Part shown: positions 1 through 8,256 of the stretch, piece by piece | Position numbering within the stretch: the stretch's first letter is position 1 | How the letters are laid out: each line of letters opens with the position of its first letter | From: Microbacterium azadirachtae | GTDB lineage: Bacteria > Actinomycetota > Actinomycetes > Actinomycetales > Microbacteriaceae | Assembly (NCBI RefSeq): GCF_000956505.1 | Contig: NZ_JYIX01000036.1 | Coordinates: forward strand, 124,001 to 188,000 | Direction: 5' to 3' | Length of the DNA stretch: 64,000 nt | Notes under the pieces: generated by a model | The model's database searches: none | What the model was told of the DNA's origin: nothing | The model's input: only the letters and a program-made list of their open reading frames with translations | Position numbers and translations under genes: made by a program

Positions 1-1
1 G

Positions 2-259
2 ACCTACGCCGACCACACCGTCATGCTCGACGTCTATGGGGCGCGCGAGGATCCGGTGCCAGGAGTCACCGGCGAGCTGGTCAGCGGCGCGTTCGCGGAC
101 CCGCACCACGTGCACTACGTCGCGGACTGGCAGCAGGCGGCCGACTACACGGCATCCGTCGCGCGCGGCGGCGACTACGTGATCACGCTCGGCTGCGGCA
201 ACGTCTACCAGATCATCCCGCAGGTGCTGGACGCCCTGCGCACCACCGCCGAGGGCTGA
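2..259 (+). CDS. murC: UDP-N-acetylmuramate--L-alanine ligase, C-terminal fragment
   Basis: The open frame enters from the left edge and ends at TGA 257-259, so only about 85 C-terminal residues are present. They match the end of MurC: a [16 protein letters not shown] stretch (the usual Y-ARE-P-PGV-GE-L block) and a terminal [20 protein letters not shown] segment. MurC is a cytosolic Mur ligase that adds L-Ala to UDP-MurNAc in peptidoglycan synthesis. The catalytic and ATP-binding parts lie outside the window. ftsQ starts two bases after the stop, as expected for the dcw cluster. Identity rests on the tail plus context. Confidence 0.88.
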   Translation, partial: TYADHTVMLDVYGAREDPVPGVTGELVSGAFADPHHVHYVADWQQAADYTASVARGGDYVITLGCGNVYQIIPQVLDALRTTAEG

Positions 260-261
260 CC

Positions 262-1290
262 GTGCGCCGGCCGTCCGCGATCCCCTCTCCCGCGCCTCCG
301 GTCGAGCCGGAGCGTCCGGCAGGGGCGCAGCCGTTCGACGGCGCACGGAGACGGGCGACGGGCTTCGGCATCGACGCCTCCGCGGGTCCTGAGATGGACG
401 CGATCCCGGCCGTACCGGATGATGCCGACACGACCGCGCCGATCCTGCTCGACCGCGGGGCCTCCGCCGTCTCCTCGACCGCGCGGGAGCGTGCGGAGGA
501 GGCGGATCCGACGGCAGCGCAGGACGACGTGCCGCTGACCGCGCGCGACCTCTGGCATGCGACCAGGGCGCGCCGCAAGGCGCTGCGCACCGAGATCCGC
601 CGCTTCACCCAGCGCTCCCGGCGCCGGAGGATCGGCTGGATCGTAGGAGCGGCGCTCGCCCTGCTCGTCGTGGGCGGCAGTATCGGCGCGGCGTACAGCC
701 CGCTGTTCGCGGTGGAGACCGTCACGGTCGAGGGGACGAGTGCGCTCAAGGCCGCCGACGTGCAGAAGGCGCTGTCGGGGCAGGTCGGCAGGCCGCTGGC
801 GCTCGTGGACTCCAGCGCCGTCAAGGCTGCGCTCGTCGCGTTCCCCCTGATCGAGACCTACCGCCTGGAGGCGCACCCTCCGCACGACCTCGTGGTGCGG
901 ATCGTGGAGCGCACGCCGGTCGGCGTCCTCCAAGCCGATGACGGTCGGTTCACGGTCGTCGACGCCGCAGGAGTCGCCCTCTCGACCGCGGAGGCGCGGC
1001 CCGCCGGTTACGCCCTGATCGACGTCGCCGGCGGCACAGGGTCCAAGGCGTTCGCCGCGGTGGGCACAGCCCTCCGCTCGCTGCCCGCCGAGTTGCGCGG
1101 CCAGGTCGACAGCGCCACCGCGTCGACCCCCGACGACATCGTGCTGAAGCTGTCCGGCGGCGCTCAGGTGGTGTGGGGGAGTGCGGAGCAGTCGGCCCGC
1201 AAGACCCTCTCCCTGCAGGCGCTGATGAAGGCGAACCCGAGCGCGGCGTCCTACGACGTGTCCTCGCCGGGCGTCGGAATCGTCGGCTGA
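262..1290 (+). CDS. ftsQ: Cell division protein FtsQ (DivIB), 342 aa
   Basis: Bitopic divisome protein that links early and late division proteins through FtsB/FtsL. The first ~123 residues are a long, poorly conserved cytosolic tail rich in Pro, Ala and Asp. A single membrane segment lies at about 124-144 (IGWIVGAALALLVVGGSIGA), preceded by a basic stretch. The POTRA-like domain follows (about 150-220, VETVTVEGTSALKAADVQ), then the FtsQ beta domain. GTG start two bases after the murC stop implies co-transcription. The position between murC and ftsZ, with no murB, ddl or ftsA in between, is normal for actinobacteria. Confidence 0.9.
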   Translation: MRRPSAIPSPAPPVEPERPAGAQPFDGARRRATGFGIDASAGPEMDAIPAVPDDADTTAPILLDRGASAVSSTARERAEEADPTAAQDDVPLTARDLWHATRARRKALRTEIRRFTQRSRRRRIGWIVGAALALLVVGGSIGAAYSPLFAVETVTVEGTSALKAADVQKALSGQVGRPLALVDSSAVKAALVAFPLIETYRLEAHPPHDLVVRIVERTPVGVLQADDGRFTVVDAAGVALSTAEARPAGYALIDVAGGTGSKAFAAVGTALRSLPAELRGQVDSATASTPDDIVLKLSGGAQVVWGSAEQSARKTLSLQALMKANPSAASYDVSSPGVGIVG

Positions 1291-1392
1291 GCACGAATAT
1301 CCGAAACGATCGCGCCCAGGCGCGTGTCGCTTGGCTTCTGCGCGCCGTGCGCCGCTTACCTTCAAACCAGAAGAAAGCAATACCGGGAAATA

Positions 1393-1421
1393 CTTTAACC
1401 TTCTGCTTGAGGTTTAAGGTT
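1393..1421 (+). promoter_or_regulatory. AT-rich inverted repeat in the ftsQ-ftsZ spacer
   Basis: The 166-bp spacer before ftsZ is markedly less GC-rich than its surroundings. It contains arms AACCT (1397-1401) and AGGTT (1410-1414) inside a longer imperfect repeat reading TTTAACCTT then AGGTTTAAGG. This is the likely site of ftsZ-proximal promoters or a regulator. I could not fix a convincing -35/-10 pair. Confidence 0.45.
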
Positions 1422-1456
1422 GCCGGCTCGGGGCTCGAAATACATCGGAGGACGGG

Positions 1457-2620
1457 ATGAGCCAGAACCAGAACTACCTTGCCGTGATCAAGGTCGTCGG
1501 TGTCGGCGGTGGCGGCGTCAACGCCGTCAATCGCATGATCGATCTCGGCCTTCGCGGCGTCGAGTTCATCGCGATCAACACCGATGCGCAGGCGCTGCTG
1601 ATGAGCGACGCCGACGTCAAGCTCGACGTCGGCCGCGACCTCACCCGCGGGCTCGGCGCAGGCGCCGACCCCGAGGTCGGACGCCGTGCCGCGGAGGACC
1701 ACGCGGAGGAGATCGAGCAGGCGCTGACCGGCGCCGACATGGTCTTCGTCACCGCTGGCGAGGGCGGAGGAACCGGCACCGGTGGCGCGCCGATCGTGGC
1801 GCGCATCGCCAAGTCGATCGGCGCCCTGACCATCGGCGTCGTGACCAAGCCCTTCTCGTTCGAGGGTCGCCGTCGGCAGAGCCAGGCCGATGCCGGCGTG
1901 GCGAAGCTGAAGGAAGAGGTCGACACCCTCATCGTGGTGCCGAACGACCGTCTTCTCGAGATCAGCGACCGCGGCATCTCGATGATCGAGGCGTTCGCGA
2001 CCGCCGATCAGGTGCTGCTCGCCGGCGTGCAGGGCATCACCGATCTGATCACCACGCCGGGTCTCATCAACCTCGACTTCAACGACGTCAAGTCGGTCAT
2101 GCAGGGGGCTGGATCCGCGCTCATGGGAATCGGCTCCGCCCGCGGCGCCGACCGTGCGATCAAGGCGGCCGAGCTCGCGGTCGAATCGCCCCTTCTCGAG
2201 GCGTCGATCGAGGGCGCGCACGGCGTGCTGCTGTCGATCCAGGGCGGGTCGAACCTCGGCATCTTCGAGATCCACGATGCGGCGGACCTCGTCAAGGAAG
2301 CCGCGCACCCCGAGGCCAACATCATCTTCGGAACGGTCATCGACGACACCCTCGGCGACGAGGTGCGCGTCACGGTGATCGCCGCGGGCTTCGACAGCGG
2401 TGAGCCCACGCTGCGCCTCGACCCGCAGATCTTCTCGCGCACGACGACCCCTGCGGTCGCCGAGAAGCCCGCCGTCGAGGAGCGCGAGGACTCGGCCCAG
2501 GCCGAGGAGACGCCGCGCGAGACCGCTCCGGTGACCGTGCCCTCGATCCCGCCCGTGCACACCAGCATCGAGCCGGCGTTCGATGAGAGCGATCTCGACA
2601 TCCCCGAGTTCCTGAAGTGA
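1457..2620 (+). CDS. ftsZ: Cell division GTPase FtsZ, 387 aa
   Basis: Tubulin-like GTPase that polymerises into the Z ring at midcell. The nucleotide-binding start [16 protein letters not shown] is at about 12-27 and the tubulin signature GGGTGTGG at 103-110. The [11 protein letters not shown] loop, which completes the GTPase site of the next subunit, is near 205. After ~residue 315 comes an acidic, proline-rich linker, ending in the conserved peptide DLDIPEFLK that binds SepF or FtsW. The ATG follows a clear GGAGGA Shine-Dalgarno site. The TGA overlaps the GTG of the next gene by 4 bases. Length is typical of actinobacterial FtsZ. Confidence 0.98.
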   Translation: MSQNQNYLAVIKVVGVGGGGVNAVNRMIDLGLRGVEFIAINTDAQALLMSDADVKLDVGRDLTRGLGAGADPEVGRRAAEDHAEEIEQALTGADMVFVTAGEGGGTGTGGAPIVARIAKSIGALTIGVVTKPFSFEGRRRQSQADAGVAKLKEEVDTLIVVPNDRLLEISDRGISMIEAFATADQVLLAGVQGITDLITTPGLINLDFNDVKSVMQGAGSALMGIGSARGADRAIKAAELAVESPLLEASIEGAHGVLLSIQGGSNLGIFEIHDAADLVKEAAHPEANIIFGTVIDDTLGDEVRVTVIAAGFDSGEPTLRLDPQIFSRTTTPAVAEKPAVEEREDSAQAEETPRETAPVTVPSIPPVHTSIEPAFDESDLDIPEFLK

Positions 2621-3300
2621 CCGCGGTCGCCGAGCGGCTGTCCGCGATCGATGCAGCGATCGCGGACGCCGCGCGGCGCGCGGGACGGGATCCCGCGGAG
2701 ATCACGCGGATCGTCGTGACCAAGTTCCACCCCGCCGCACTCGTGAGCGAGCTGTACGGCCTCGGCGTCCGCGAGGTGGGGGAGAACCGGCAGCAGGAGC
2801 TCTCCGCGAAGGCTGAGGCCCTCGCGGAGCTGGATGACCTGCGGTGGCACTTCATCGGGCAGGCTCAGACCAACAAGGCCGGCGCGATCCGTCGCGCGGC
2901 GCAGGCCGTGCACTCGGTGGATCGTCTGCGCATCGCCGAGGCACTCGACCGGGCCGCGACCGACGACCTGCTGCTCGACGTCCTGCTGCAGATCAACCTC
3001 ACCGACGACCCGGGCCGCGGGGGCGTCGCGCCGACGGAGCTCGAGCGGCTCGCCGAACAGGTGCTCGCTCTGCCCACGCTGCGACTGCGCGGCGTGATGG
3101 CCGTCGCGCCCCTCGACGAGGACCCGGCCGCCGCGTTCGCCCGCGTCCACGAGTCCGCGCAGCGTCTGCGCGCGGTCGCGCCGGGTGCCGAGTGGATCTC
3201 GGCCGGGATGACCGGCGATTTCGCCGAGGCGATCGCGGCAGGCGCGACACACCTACGCATCGGCTCCGCAATCACGGGGCCACGACCCGCACAGGGTTAG
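2617..3300 (+). CDS. YggS/PLPBP-family PLP homeostasis protein, 227 aa
   Basis: Pyridoxal-phosphate-binding protein with an alanine-racemase-like barrel but no racemase partner domain. The family buffers PLP and keeps amino/keto-acid pools balanced. The PLP lysine is K36 in [10 protein letters not shown]. The family blocks [23 protein letters not shown] and [12 protein letters not shown] are all present. GTG start overlaps the ftsZ stop (GTGA), so it is translated from the ftsZ message. The ftsZ-yggS-sepF order is widespread in Gram-positives. Its TAG stop forms the first three bases of a TAGCCT box upstream of sepF. Confidence 0.93.
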   Translation: MTAVAERLSAIDAAIADAARRAGRDPAEITRIVVTKFHPAALVSELYGLGVREVGENRQQELSAKAEALAELDDLRWHFIGQAQTNKAGAIRRAAQAVHSVDRLRIAEALDRAATDDLLLDVLLQINLTDDPGRGGVAPTELERLAEQVLALPTLRLRGVMAVAPLDEDPAAAFARVHESAQRLRAVAPGAEWISAGMTGDFAEAIAAGATHLRIGSAITGPRPAQG

Positions 3301-3303
3301 CCT
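3298..3303 (+). promoter_or_regulatory. Candidate -10 box for sepF, fused to the yggS stop
   Basis: TAGCCT, in which TAG is the yggS stop codon. It would start transcription near 3310 and give a ~30-nt leader holding the GGAGGA ribosome site before sepF. No clear -35. Confidence 0.4.
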
Positions 3304-3339
3304 CGAAACAGAACCACCCCTACACGTTCGGAGGACACG

Positions 3340-3840
3340 ATGGGGAACCCGCTGAAGAAGACCATGGTCTACCTCGGCCTCGCCGATGAGGAAGAGGTCT
3401 ACGAGGAGCAGGCTCCGGCCGCGCAGAGCGCCCGCCAGGAGCAGATCCGCCACGAGCCCGTCCGCCGCGACGAGGTGCGTCGTGAGCGCGAGGAGGCGAA
3501 GCCGGCTCCTGTGACGCCGCTGCGCCGTCCGACCGCCGTGCGCCAGCCGTCCGTCGGCGCCGTGAACGAGATCCTCACGGTGCACCCGAAGCAGTACCGC
3601 GATGCTCAGGTCATCGCCGAGAGCTTCCGCGACGGGATCCCGGTGATCATCAACCTCTCGCAGATGAGCGACGCCGACGCGCGCCGCCTGATCGACTTCG
3701 CGAGCGGGCTCTCGCTCGGCCTGTACGGGCGCATCGAGCGCGTGACGAGCAAGGTCTTCCTGCTGTCGCCGGAGAGCATCGCGGTGTCGGGACAGGGCGG
3801 GATGGCCGGGGGCGACGAGCCCGCGCTCGCGCACTCCTGA
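3340..3840 (+). CDS. sepF: Cell division protein SepF, 166 aa
   Basis: Membrane-binding FtsZ anchor that substitutes for FtsA in actinobacteria. The N-terminus [19 protein letters not shown] forms the amphipathic membrane-targeting helix. A charged linker (about 20-70) follows, then the SepF core (about 73-157) with [25 protein letters not shown] and the [17 protein letters not shown] block ending in [13 protein letters not shown] is preceded by GGAGGA. Located between yggS and yggT as usual. Confidence 0.95.
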   Translation: MGNPLKKTMVYLGLADEEEVYEEQAPAAQSARQEQIRHEPVRRDEVRREREEAKPAPVTPLRRPTAVRQPSVGAVNEILTVHPKQYRDAQVIAESFRDGIPVIINLSQMSDADARRLIDFASGLSLGLYGRIERVTSKVFLLSPESIAVSGQGGMAGGDEPALAHS

Positions 3841-3843
3841 CGC

Positions 3844-4149
3844 GTGGTGGTGCCGGCCGCGGTCTCGACGATCGCAGCGATTCTCAACATCCTGCTCCTG
3901 CTGTACCTGCTCACGCTGTTCGCGCGGTTGATCCTGGAGTACATCCCCATCTTCAACCGTTCATGGCGCCCACGCGGTGCGGGCCTGATCGTCGCCGAGA
4001 TCGTCTACACGCTCACGGATCCGCCGATCCGGCTGTTCCGACGCCTCATTCCTCCGTTGAGGATCGGACCCGTCGCGCTCGACCTGGGCTTCACGCTCAC
4101 CATGATCATCGTGCTCATCCTGATGTCGATCACCCGATACTTCATCTAG
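3844..4149 (+). CDS. YggT-family membrane protein, 101 aa
   Basis: Small integral membrane protein with two predicted helices (about 5-28 and 75-98) and the YggT signature RLILEYIPIFNRSWRP followed by VYTLTDPPIRLFRRLIPP. The family accompanies division and envelope genes; its biochemical role is unclear, possibly osmotic or K+ related. Several in-frame GTG codons occur at 3844-3852; the first is used here, 3 nt after the sepF stop, implying co-translation. Ends with TAG. Confidence 0.88.
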   Translation: MVVPAAVSTIAAILNILLLLYLLTLFARLILEYIPIFNRSWRPRGAGLIVAEIVYTLTDPPIRLFRRLIPPLRIGPVALDLGFTLTMIIVLILMSITRYFI

Positions 4150-4203
4150 GGCGCGTCGCCGCGCCCGCCCGCGCGCGCCTTCGCGGCGCCGCGATCGGAA
4201 GGC

Positions 4204-4209
4204 TATGCT
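4204..4209 (+). promoter_or_regulatory. Candidate -10 box for divIVA
   Basis: TATGCT about 75 nt before the divIVA ATG, in the 136-bp spacer after yggT. No recognisable -35. It would give a leader of roughly 70 nt. Confidence 0.4.
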
Positions 4210-4285
4210 TTTCTGAAGGTGCACGCCGAGGGGCAGGCGCCATTTCCACCCGGCCACCGAGAACTCATCGAAAGAGGAGCCACCC

Positions 4286-4861
4286 ATGGCACTGACCCCG
4301 GATGACGTCGTCACCAAGCAGTTCCAGCACGTCCGTTTCAAGGACGGCTTCGACCCGGACGAGGTCGACGACTTCCTCGACGAGGTCGTGCTCGAGTGGC
4401 GTAAGGCCCTCGACGAGAACGCCGAGCTGAAGGCGAAGCTGGCCGCCTACGAGTCCGGCGAGAAGGCCGCTCCCGCGGCCGAGGCTCCGGTCGCCGCCGC
4501 GCCCGCGCCTGTCGCCGCCCCGGTCGCCGAGACCGGTGCGCCGGCCGCTGCGACCGCAGGCATCATCGAGCTCGCGCAGCGTCTGCACGACGAGCACGTC
4601 GCAGAGGGCAAGTCCCAGCGCGACCAGCTCATCGCGGACGCGAAGGCCCAGGCGTCGAAGATCCTCGCCGACGCCGAGCAGAAGCAGCGCGAAGAGACCT
4701 CGCGTCTCGAGCGCGAGCGCAACGTGCTCGAGGGCAAGATCACCGAGCTGCACGACTTCGAGCGCACGTACCGCACGCAGCTGCGCAGCTACATCGAGGG
4801 TCAGCTCCGCGACCTCGACGAGAAGGGCGGCCCCAACGGGGACGCCTCCTCCGCGCAGTAA
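4286..4861 (+). CDS. divIVA: Polar growth protein DivIVA (Wag31), 191 aa
   Basis: Coiled-coil scaffold that gathers at curved membrane and directs polar cell-wall growth in actinobacteria. The N-terminal DivIVA domain reads MALTPDDVVTKQFQHVRFKD then PDEVDDFLDEV, with the lipid-binding crossed loop. An Ala/Pro-rich linker spans about 62-92. A long heptad-rich coiled coil follows (about 93-180), starting IIELAQRLHDEHVAEG. It is shorter than Streptomyces DivIVA but normal for Microbacteriaceae. A GAAAGAGGAGCC site precedes the ATG. Confidence 0.95.
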   Translation: MALTPDDVVTKQFQHVRFKDGFDPDEVDDFLDEVVLEWRKALDENAELKAKLAAYESGEKAAPAAEAPVAAAPAPVAAPVAETGAPAAATAGIIELAQRLHDEHVAEGKSQRDQLIADAKAQASKILADAEQKQREETSRLERERNVLEGKITELHDFERTYRTQLRSYIEGQLRDLDEKGGPNGDASSAQ

Positions 4862-4870
4862 GGGGCCCCG

Positions 4871-5515
4871 TTGACCCGGCGTCAACCGCTTCACGGTTCG
4901 GCGGCCGGCGCGATCATTGCGATCCTCGCAGTGCTCGTGCTGGCCGCCGACCAGTTTGTGAAGTACCTCACCATCACACATCTGCCCCAGGAGCAGGTCG
5001 TTCCCGTTCTCGGGGGCTTCCTGCAGCTCTTCTACATCCGCAATTCCGGGGCGGCGTTCTCGATCGGCGCGGGCTACACGTGGGTCTTCACGATCGCGCT
5101 GGCCGTCGTCGCGTGCGTGATCGTGTGGAAGGCGTTCTCCGTGCGCGCGCGGCTGTGGGCCGTCGTGCTCGGAGCGCTGCTGGGCGGGGTGCTCGGGAAC
5201 CTCACCGACCGGATCCTCCGCGAACCGGGATTCGGTGTCGGGCACGTCGTCGACATGATCTCGATGCCGTGGATGCTGCCGGCGATCTTCAACGTCGCGG
5301 ACATCTTCATCGTCTGCGGCATGATCTCGATCGCGCTGCTGATCATCGTGGGGCTCCGCCTCGACGGCACCCGTGAGCGGGACCACAAGGACGAGCCGGC
5401 GGAAGGCGCCGAGTCCGCAGCCGCTGTCGCCGAGGGCATCCCTGCCGACGACGCGACGCCCGGCCCTGATCCGAAGCGCACTGCGCGGCGCGACCGCGCC
5501 GGATCCGAGGACTGA
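4871..5515 (+). CDS. lspA: Lipoprotein signal peptidase, 214 aa
   Basis: Aspartyl protease of the inner membrane that cleaves signal peptides from diacylglyceryl-modified prolipoproteins, such as CtaC in this window. Four membrane segments lie between about 14 and 160. The two catalytic aspartates are in NLTDRI and FNVADIFI. The C-terminal ~45 residues are a hydrophilic tail rich in Ala, Glu and Asp that goes beyond the catalytic core. TTG start 9 nt after the divIVA stop. Followed by the pseudouridine synthase two bases after its stop, a common lspA-rluD pair. Confidence 0.95.
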   Translation: MTRRQPLHGSAAGAIIAILAVLVLAADQFVKYLTITHLPQEQVVPVLGGFLQLFYIRNSGAAFSIGAGYTWVFTIALAVVACVIVWKAFSVRARLWAVVLGALLGGVLGNLTDRILREPGFGVGHVVDMISMPWMLPAIFNVADIFIVCGMISIALLIIVGLRLDGTRERDHKDEPAEGAESAAAVAEGIPADDATPGPDPKRTARRDRAGSED

Positions 5516-5517
5516 CC

Positions 5518-6441
5518 GTGGAATCCCGTTCCCTCCCCGTCCCGGACGGATTGGACGGAGTCAGGGTCGATGCCGCGCTCGCGAAGATGCTCGGCTTCTC
5601 GCGCACCTTCGCGGCGGAGGTCGCGGAAGCCGGGGGAGTGACGCTCGACGGCACCGTGCTGGGAAAGTCGGACAAGCTGCGCGCCGGCGGCTGGCTCGAT
5701 GTGGAGTGGGCGCCGAAGCAGGCGCCGCGGATCGAGCCGATCGCCGTGCCGGACCTCGGCATCGTCTACGACGACGACGACATCGTGGTGGTCGACAAGC
5801 CCACCGGCGTCGCCGCGCATCCGTCCGTGGGCTGGGAGGGGCCGACGGTGGTCGGTGCCCTGGCCGCCGCAGGATTCCGGATCGCCACGAGTGGCGCCCC
5901 GGAGCGTCAGGGCGTCGTGCACCGACTCGACGTGGGAACCAGCGGCCTCATGGTGGTCGCGAAGTCCGAGGCCGCGTACTCGGAGCTCAAGCGCGCCTTC
6001 AAGGAGCGCACCGTCGAGAAGATCTACCACGCGGTCGTGCAAGGGCATCCCGACCCGCTCGCCGGCACGATCGACGCGCCGATCGGGCGGCACCCGAACC
6101 ACTCCTGGAAGTTCGCGGTGATCCCCGACGGCAAGCCCTCGGTCACCCACTACGAGACGCTCGAGGCCTTCCCCGGCGCATCGCTCCTGGAGATCCATCT
6201 CGAGACCGGTCGGACGCATCAGATCCGCGTGCACATGGCTGCCCACCGGCACCCGTGCGTGGGGGATCCGCTGTACGGCGCCGACCCGACGATGTCGGCG
6301 CGTCTCGGGCTGACGAGACAGTGGTTGCACGCGCACCGGCTGGGCTTCGCCCATCCGACCACCGGCGCATGGGTCCAGACCGAGTCTCCGTACCCCGCCG
6401 ACTTCCAGCACGCGCTCGACGTGCTCCGCGACGAGGACTGA
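5518..6441 (+). CDS. rluD: RluD-type 23S rRNA pseudouridine synthase, 307 aa
   Basis: Isomerises uridine to pseudouridine in RNA; the RluA/RluD family acts mainly on 23S rRNA. An S4-like RNA-binding domain covers about 10-70. The catalytic domain has the [15 protein letters not shown] motif with nucleophile D138, an [19 protein letters not shown] block, and [12 protein letters not shown] start. Paired with lspA as in many bacteria. The exact target uridines cannot be read from the sequence, so the symbol is by family resemblance. Confidence 0.88.
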   Translation: MESRSLPVPDGLDGVRVDAALAKMLGFSRTFAAEVAEAGGVTLDGTVLGKSDKLRAGGWLDVEWAPKQAPRIEPIAVPDLGIVYDDDDIVVVDKPTGVAAHPSVGWEGPTVVGALAAAGFRIATSGAPERQGVVHRLDVGTSGLMVVAKSEAAYSELKRAFKERTVEKIYHAVVQGHPDPLAGTIDAPIGRHPNHSWKFAVIPDGKPSVTHYETLEAFPGASLLEIHLETGRTHQIRVHMAAHRHPCVGDPLYGADPTMSARLGLTRQWLHAHRLGFAHPTTGAWVQTESPYPADFQHALDVLRDED

Positions 6442-6475
6442 GCCCCGTCGCTGAGGCCTCGGGCCTCAGAGGGGC
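6442..6475. terminator. Bidirectional hairpin between rluD and tetR
   Basis: Perfect 8-bp stem CTGAGGCC (6451-6458)/GGCCTCAG (6462-6469) with TCG loop, flanked by outer arms GCCCC (6442-6446) and GGGGC (6471-6475). The genes converge here and the TetR stop codon (6466-6468, minus) lies inside the stem. No U-tract. Confidence 0.6.
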
Positions 6476-7065
6476 AGCTCGCCCGTTGCGGACACCACGC
6501 CGTCGAGCGTCGCCTCCAGGAACCGGACGACGACCTGCGGATCCTCATCGCGGTCGATCACGAGGCTGATCAGGGTCTCCTCGGTGAAGGACACCCAGGA
6601 TCGCAGGGCGATGCGCAGGGCAGGCGTGTCCGGCGTGCCGAGCTCGGTGAAGGCGTCGAGCAGCCGCTCCGCGTTGAGATCGCGCGACTCGTCGACCACC
6701 CGCCGGACGGCGGGGTCGCCGCTCGCGATGCCGCGCACGAGCGAGTGGAACGTGCCCTGGTGCTGGCTCACGAACTCCGTGATGCGCAGGAGCGTGTCGC
6801 GGATGCGTGCGCGCGGCTCCAGCTCGTCGCGGGGCTCCGAGGCGAGCAGCAGGCTGTCCCTGGCCATGGTGACGACCGCGAGGTGCATGCCCTGCCGGGT
6901 GTCGAAGTAGTGGAACAGCAGCGGGCGGGACACGCCGGCGCGCTGAGCGAGCACGTCCATGGTGAGCTCGTCCAGGGAGTGCTCGGCGAGGAAGTTCACC
7001 CCGGTCGCGATGAGCTGCGCACGACGCTCTTCCGGTGTCAGTCGGACGCGTCGCAGGTCGGGCAT
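6466..7065 (-). CDS. TetR-family transcriptional regulator, 199 aa
   Basis: Helix-turn-helix repressor. The N-terminal domain (about 10-58) reads RRAQLIATGVNFLAEHSLDE, then ELTMDVLAQRAGVSRPLLFH and YFDTRQG, the classical TetR HTH. The rest is a helical ligand-binding and dimer domain whose ligand cannot be inferred. ATG at 7065 lies 6 nt after TAGGCT on the minus strand, so the transcript is probably leaderless. It is divergent from the DUF6230 locus, whose promoter carries a 17-bp palindrome. Regulation of that locus, and possibly itself, is the natural inference. Confidence 0.9.
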   Translation of the reverse strand: MPDLRRVRLTPEERRAQLIATGVNFLAEHSLDELTMDVLAQRAGVSRPLLFHYFDTRQGMHLAVVTMARDSLLLASEPRDELEPRARIRDTLLRITEFVSQHQGTFHSLVRGIASGDPAVRRVVDESRDLNAERLLDAFTELGTPDTPALRIALRSWVSFTEETLISLVIDRDEDPQVVVRFLEATLDGVVSATGELPL

Positions 7066-7106
7066 GCCCCGAGCCTAGTGGGAGGAGAGTGCTGACCGTG
7101 TCCGGT

Positions 7107-7135
7107 ATTGACTCTGAGTCAATGGGCAATATACT
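7107..7135 (+). promoter_or_regulatory. Promoter with overlapping TetR-type operator for the DUF6230 locus
   Basis: ATTGACT-CTG-AGTCAAT (7107-7123) is a perfect 17-bp palindrome with 7-bp arms. Its left arm contains the -35 TTGACT (7108-7113), and the -10 TATACT (7130-7135) follows after 16 bp. Bound repressor would block RNA polymerase. It is the best sigma-70-like promoter in the window. The divergent tetR start is 42 bp to the left. Confidence 0.75.
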
Positions 7136-7183
7136 CGACCAGGTGAGCGCCGCCATCGCAGCCGGCGCGCTGGAGGAGGATCG

Positions 7184-7798
7184 ATGAAGTTCCCGAAGAC
7201 CGACCGTGTCCGCAAGCTCGGCTCGTCCCATGCCGGCCGCATCGCCCTCGTGGCGATCCCCGCAGGCGTCGTCGCGGCAGCGCTGATGGGCGGAGTCGCC
7301 CAGGGAGCCGTGCCCGTCTCGTTCGCCGTGTCGGGGAGCCAGTTCCAGATCGGCGCCTCCCAGCTGGAGGGCACAGGCTTCTCGCAGTACGCCGGTGTCG
7401 CGAAGGACACGGAGGGCAAGGAGCACACGGTCGCCATCGCGAACATCAAGAGCGCGACGCTCACCGACCTCTGCCAGTCGGTCATCACCGACACACCGCT
7501 CGGCAAGGTCGGCGTGCTCATCAAGGCCGGCGGCAACGGCAACCCGGCGTCGGCCAGCGATCTGCAGATCGGCATGACCGGGCTCAAGGGCGACGCGTCG
7601 TTCGGCGCGATCCGCATCGGCGTGGACGCCTCGACCGTCAACACCGACGCCAAGGGCTCCGCGGGCGACTTCGCCCAGGACGCCGACACCGTCTCGATCA
7701 AGAACCTGCAGCAGACGGCTTGGAGCACCCAGGCCTCGGTGTTCACCCTCACGGGCATGACGCTGGAGCTGACGGACGGTTCGCAGGGATGCTTCTGA
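7184..7798 (+). CDS. DUF6230-family secreted/anchored protein, 204 aa
   Basis: Actinobacterial protein of unknown function, recognised as DUF6230 from its layout. A basic N-terminus (KFPKTDRVRKLGSSHAGR) precedes one hydrophobic segment at about 21-42 (ALVAIPAGVVAAALMGG), followed by an Ala-Val-Pro junction. The rest is beta-rich with Gly, Thr and Ser, starting VSFAVSGSQFQIGAS. It holds two cysteines, DLCQS near 104 and GCF at the end, that could form a disulfide outside the cell. ATG has GGAGGA upstream. First gene after the TetR-type operator. Confidence 0.75.
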   Translation: MKFPKTDRVRKLGSSHAGRIALVAIPAGVVAAALMGGVAQGAVPVSFAVSGSQFQIGASQLEGTGFSQYAGVAKDTEGKEHTVAIANIKSATLTDLCQSVITDTPLGKVGVLIKAGGNGNPASASDLQIGMTGLKGDASFGAIRIGVDASTVNTDAKGSAGDFAQDADTVSIKNLQQTAWSTQASVFTLTGMTLELTDGSQGCF

Positions 7799-7812
7799 AC
7801 GACGGGGCTGCG

Positions 7813-8256
7813 ATGACCGACGACGCGAGCACCCGCGGGTCCGCACGGCGCGTGGCGCGAGACGCCGATGCGCCTGCGCGGGGATTCCGGCATTGGCGGC
7901 GGCAGCGGCCGTTCGTCGGCGGTCTGCTCGTGGCTCTCGGCGGCATCGAGATGTTCTTCTCGGGGCAGCTCGACATCGGACATCTGCACGTGCAGCTGGG
8001 GATCGAGGGCCTGCAGGCGACGATCATCCCGATCGCGCTGCTGCTGCTCGGGATCCTCGCCGTCACGATGCCCGCGCATCACGTGTTCTACGGGATCCTG
8101 GCCCTGGTCGTCGCGATCTATTCGCTGATCGGCGTGAACCTCGGCGGGTTCATCATCGGGATGCTCCTCGCCGGCACCGGGGCGGTGCTCGTGGTCGCCT
8201 GGATGGGACCGCGCGACCCCGCGCCCGTCGACGGAGCCGAGGAGGCGGCGTCGTGA
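7813..8256 (+). CDS. DUF6114-family membrane protein, 147 aa
   Basis: Integral membrane protein of unknown function, usually found beside DUF6230 genes. The short hydrophilic N-terminus runs to about 36 and ends with HWRRQRPFVGG. Four hydrophobic segments follow: about 36-53 (GLLVALGGIEMFFSG), 69-86 (IPIALLLLGILAVTM), 91-105 and 109-130. ATG at 7813 is chosen because upstream codons in frame overlap the DUF6230 gene. The stop overlaps the GTG of the next gene (GTGA), indicating coupled translation. Confidence 0.75.
   Translation: MTDDASTRGSARRVARDADAPARGFRHWRRQRPFVGGLLVALGGIEMFFSGQLDIGHLHVQLGIEGLQATIIPIALLLLGILAVTMPAHHVFYGILALVVAIYSLIGVNLGGFIIGMLLAGTGAVLVVAWMGPRDPAPVDGAEEAAS

Noticed and set aside
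1393..1421. Riboswitch in the ftsQ-ftsZ spacer
   Set aside because: Only a short inverted repeat; no conserved riboswitch core is visible.
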